Shown here piece after piece: positions 61,531-64,000 of a stretch of 64,000 nt of DNA (position 1 is the stretch's first letter; each line of letters opens with the position of its first letter). The position numbers were made by a program, and so were the translations under genes. The DNA lies in NCBI GenBank assembly GCA_024529925.1, contig JAFEUB010000064.1:1214001-1278000 (forward strand), given 5' to 3'. Source of the stretch: Ophthalmolycus amberensis. Taxonomy: Eukaryota > Chordata > Actinopteri > Perciformes > Zoarcidae. The notes below the pieces were generated by a model that was given only the letters and a program-made list of their open reading frames with translations, was not told the origin of the DNA and did no database searches.

Positions 61531-64000
61531 GTATGCCACGTCCTCTTCTTCTTCTCCTTCTTTCCTCCCTCTTCCCCTCCGTTTCCCTCCTTTCCTCACA
61601 CTGCTGTGATGACGGATGCCGTCCTCCTCCTCCTCCTTCTCCTTGGACAGTGAGTGCATGTCGCCATACGGTGGCTTCACCATGTTATTGGTGTCTGAAA
61701 TCAGGGTGCCAGTATGGATTTGAAAGCTATCGACTGCATGTTTCTTGGGAGCAAAACAGCCACCTGCTCAGCTCACCATTCACCTCTCTGTAGATGATCA
61801 ACCGTGTGTGTGTGTGTGCACGTCAGCCAGAGAGCCTGTAAGCAGCAGCGACTGAAGGCAGACACCATGGGCATCCATTTTAATTCCCCCCCCCCCCCCC
61901 ACCCACACACACACACACACAGAGAGAGAGAGGCACAGTGAAGGCTTTGGAACTGGATGTTCGTAGCCGTGTCTCGTTGAGGAGTCGGACACCTGTTTGC
62001 CAGATTCAGGCCGTCGCCTTACGTCACATCACCCATAACGAGGTCCTCGGGGGTGACGGCAAATCTGAGTTCTCGCACCGTGTGTGTGTGTCCTTGTTTT
62101 TCTCTCCCGTGTGGCCTTCTGGGAGTTTTCGTTCACTTGCCTGTGCGTATGTTCCTACAGGCCTTGTTAGATTTCTTACGGTGAGCGAGCAGAGACAAAA
62201 GGCCCCTAGTGAGTCCACTTTGTGCAAAGGGATGTCCCTGAATCCAAGCTTCTCTCCTTGCAGACGCACAGCGTCGTGCGTAGTTTAGAGTCCAGCTTGT
62301 GATCCTCTCCTTTCTTCGTCACAAGAGGACCACATCCAACCGTACATCCACCCCATTATATATATACCTGTTATAGCCCAGATATGTTTCTGTGACAGTT
62401 TCCTGCTTTAATAACCCGTAAACCTCGGTCTATAACCGGGGCTTCCCGTCCTGTAAGGAGGGTTGTCGGGGTCAGTTTATGATGCTGATCACATGACTGC
62501 TGAGCAGACCAACCCAACTCCAACCGGGGCTGATCCAGGTCGGCCCAGCCAGCTGCCTTTTTTGTTTTAAAGCTCTCTGATCAGATTTACTCAGCAGTAG
62601 TAGAGTAGGCCCAACACAAAGGAACGCTGGGAACCTGGAATGTCTCCACCCCGTTAGACACAGAATCCACCCTCATTGATCATAGTAACACGGGAAGGCT
62701 GCGTCGTCGTCATTTAGAGAAGCGCTGTTCTTGACCTGCGTGTGCACTGACGTGGCTTTTTCTCCCTGATGAACAGAATCGCCGCGTCGCTGCTCTAATG
62801 GGAAAGAAACCGAAGCCTCATCTTCACACGCGTGTCTCTCTGTCAGTGTAGCGCGATGCTGGCTAAAGCGCTCGTACGCAGTCGCTTTTGGGGGTTTTCT
62901 GTTTTCCTCGGCGTCACCCTGATGGGTGCCAGTAGTTCTGCATCATCAGGACGGTCTGATATATATGTCATCAATCAAAACCCCACGTTTTGTCCTACTG
63001 GAAGCTGAAAATGTTCCTTTCTAAATAAGCCATTCTGATCCTAAAATGTTGCAGCAGTTCCTGCAGTGTTGAGCTGCAGTGTTGTCGTGCTGTGTCAAGC
63101 CAATGAAATTATACATTACAAGCACTCACTTTGTAGCACGAATATGTTCATTGGCACCAGACTTTGCAGAAAGTTAAATGTTTTGTACCATGTTTTTGTG
63201 TCGGTCAGCATTTCTGCTTCTCCTTTATGTATAGTGTGCTTCCTAGTGGATATCCTGTTGGGTTTTCCATCAACTTTGTTCCACTTTCGACATCAAGACG
63301 CTCACTTTATAATGGGTAGTGATTCTTTAATTAGTGAACGAGTGAAATCTGTGACACACATGAAGGAATTTGTTACACACGCACCTTAAAGGTGCACCAA
63401 GAACACCGTAAAGTCTTCAAGCATTCATTTTGAATCAACCAGCGAGGCAACTGTTGTCATTTTTGTGCATTGAGAAATGCCTAATATATCAGTAAAACTT
63501 CTGCTATGGAGTCCTTTCTACTAGCAACAAAATGTTCAGCTAAAATATGAATAAATAAGTGTTTCCCTCAATAAACCAGAATCCAAAGCAGCCACAAGAC
63601 GTGTCGCACATTTCTTAAGGGAGTAGGTTTATTCTGACTGAAACGACTCCCTCTCTTGTGCTTACTATGCAGATGTGCAAACTGATGACTCGAAGGAAAG
63701 TCGGTCTTACAACCACGTAAACATTTCCTTTGAAATAGTTTGTTTGGGGTTTTTTTTTGCCCGCAGATGTCCAGTCTGACTGTTGATATGTTCAAAAAAG
63801 GTCACATCTCAGTCCTGTCCGAAAATACAGACCTCCATATCAGACTTCCCTGCATCCCTTCACACACAACACACACACTATCCCTTTCACTGCTGCTGAC
63901 TGTACAACAGTTGCGTACACACACTCCCTTCCTCCTCTCTGAACAGGATACGTATCTGCCGGTCAGATGAAAAGCAACACTTGGCCATTTTGTCCCTGCG
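61531..64000. other. clcn3 intron to window edge
   Basis: No further clcn3 exon seen. Contents: CTT/CTC-rich stretch (61540-61640), a short GT run (61804-61818), a C15 run followed by CA (61886-61921), and otherwise unique DNA. The next clcn3 exon would be expected to read like the THYTMTNGG segment of the mammalian protein; I did not find it. Confidence 0.6.

Overview
The window looks like nuclear DNA of a ray-finned (teleost, probably percomorph-like) fish. The evidence is intron-split vertebrate genes with GT-AG introns, dense CA/TG, GA and AT microsatellites, small hAT-type MITEs, tRNA-like SINE fragments, and a six3/six6-class homeobox gene best matching the fish gene six7. There is no bacterial operon, phage, plasmid or CRISPR structure. 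Species cannot be told from the sequence alone.

Layout: (1) 1-9190: no gene recognised; microsatellites, a 560-bp purine-rich block and some CTCF-like sites. (2) 9191-23344, plus strand: rin1, 11 coding exons, 789 aa; its large intron holds a 2.66-kb minisatellite with 15-bp units and a 669-bp higher-order repeat. (3) 25854-30530, minus: actr2 (ARP2), 9 coding exons, 394 aa, convergent with rin1. (4) 33491-35725, minus: six7, 3 coding exons, 259 aa, with a TATA box at 36017-36024. (5) 35726-46275: a 10.5-kb gene-poor stretch rich in simple repeats, with short segments dense in homeodomain-type sites. (6) 46276-47798, minus: b4gat1, 2 coding exons, 431 aa. (7) 48336-48417, plus: tRNA-Ser(GCT). 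(8) 50048-51391, minus: pfdn2, 4 coding exons, 161 aa. (9) 52363-53991, plus: nit1, six exons including a leader exon that adds a likely mitochondrial presequence. (10) 58832-58994 and 61446-61530, plus: two alternative first coding exons of clcn3; the rest of that gene lies beyond the right edge.

The genes are unrelated housekeeping or developmental genes, not a functional cluster: Ras/Rab5 signalling (rin1), actin nucleation (actr2), eye/forebrain transcription (six7), dystroglycan glycosylation (b4gat1), protein folding (pfdn2), metabolite repair (nit1) and endosomal Cl-/H+ exchange (clcn3). The order mixes blocks that are separate in human: RIN1 and B4GAT1 lie close together at 11q13, PFDN2 and NIT1 are neighbours at 1q23, ACTR2 is on 2p and CLCN3 on 4q.

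No undescribed biological system is evident. The most interesting points are the homogenised minisatellite inside rin1, the in-frame nit1 leader exon, the two phase-matched clcn3 first exons (one behind a uORF), an open in-frame extension upstream of six7, a long inverted microsatellite pair, and initiator or palindromic promoter motifs at pfdn2 and b4gat1. All exon boundaries were read by eye from splice signals, frame and recalled family sequences.
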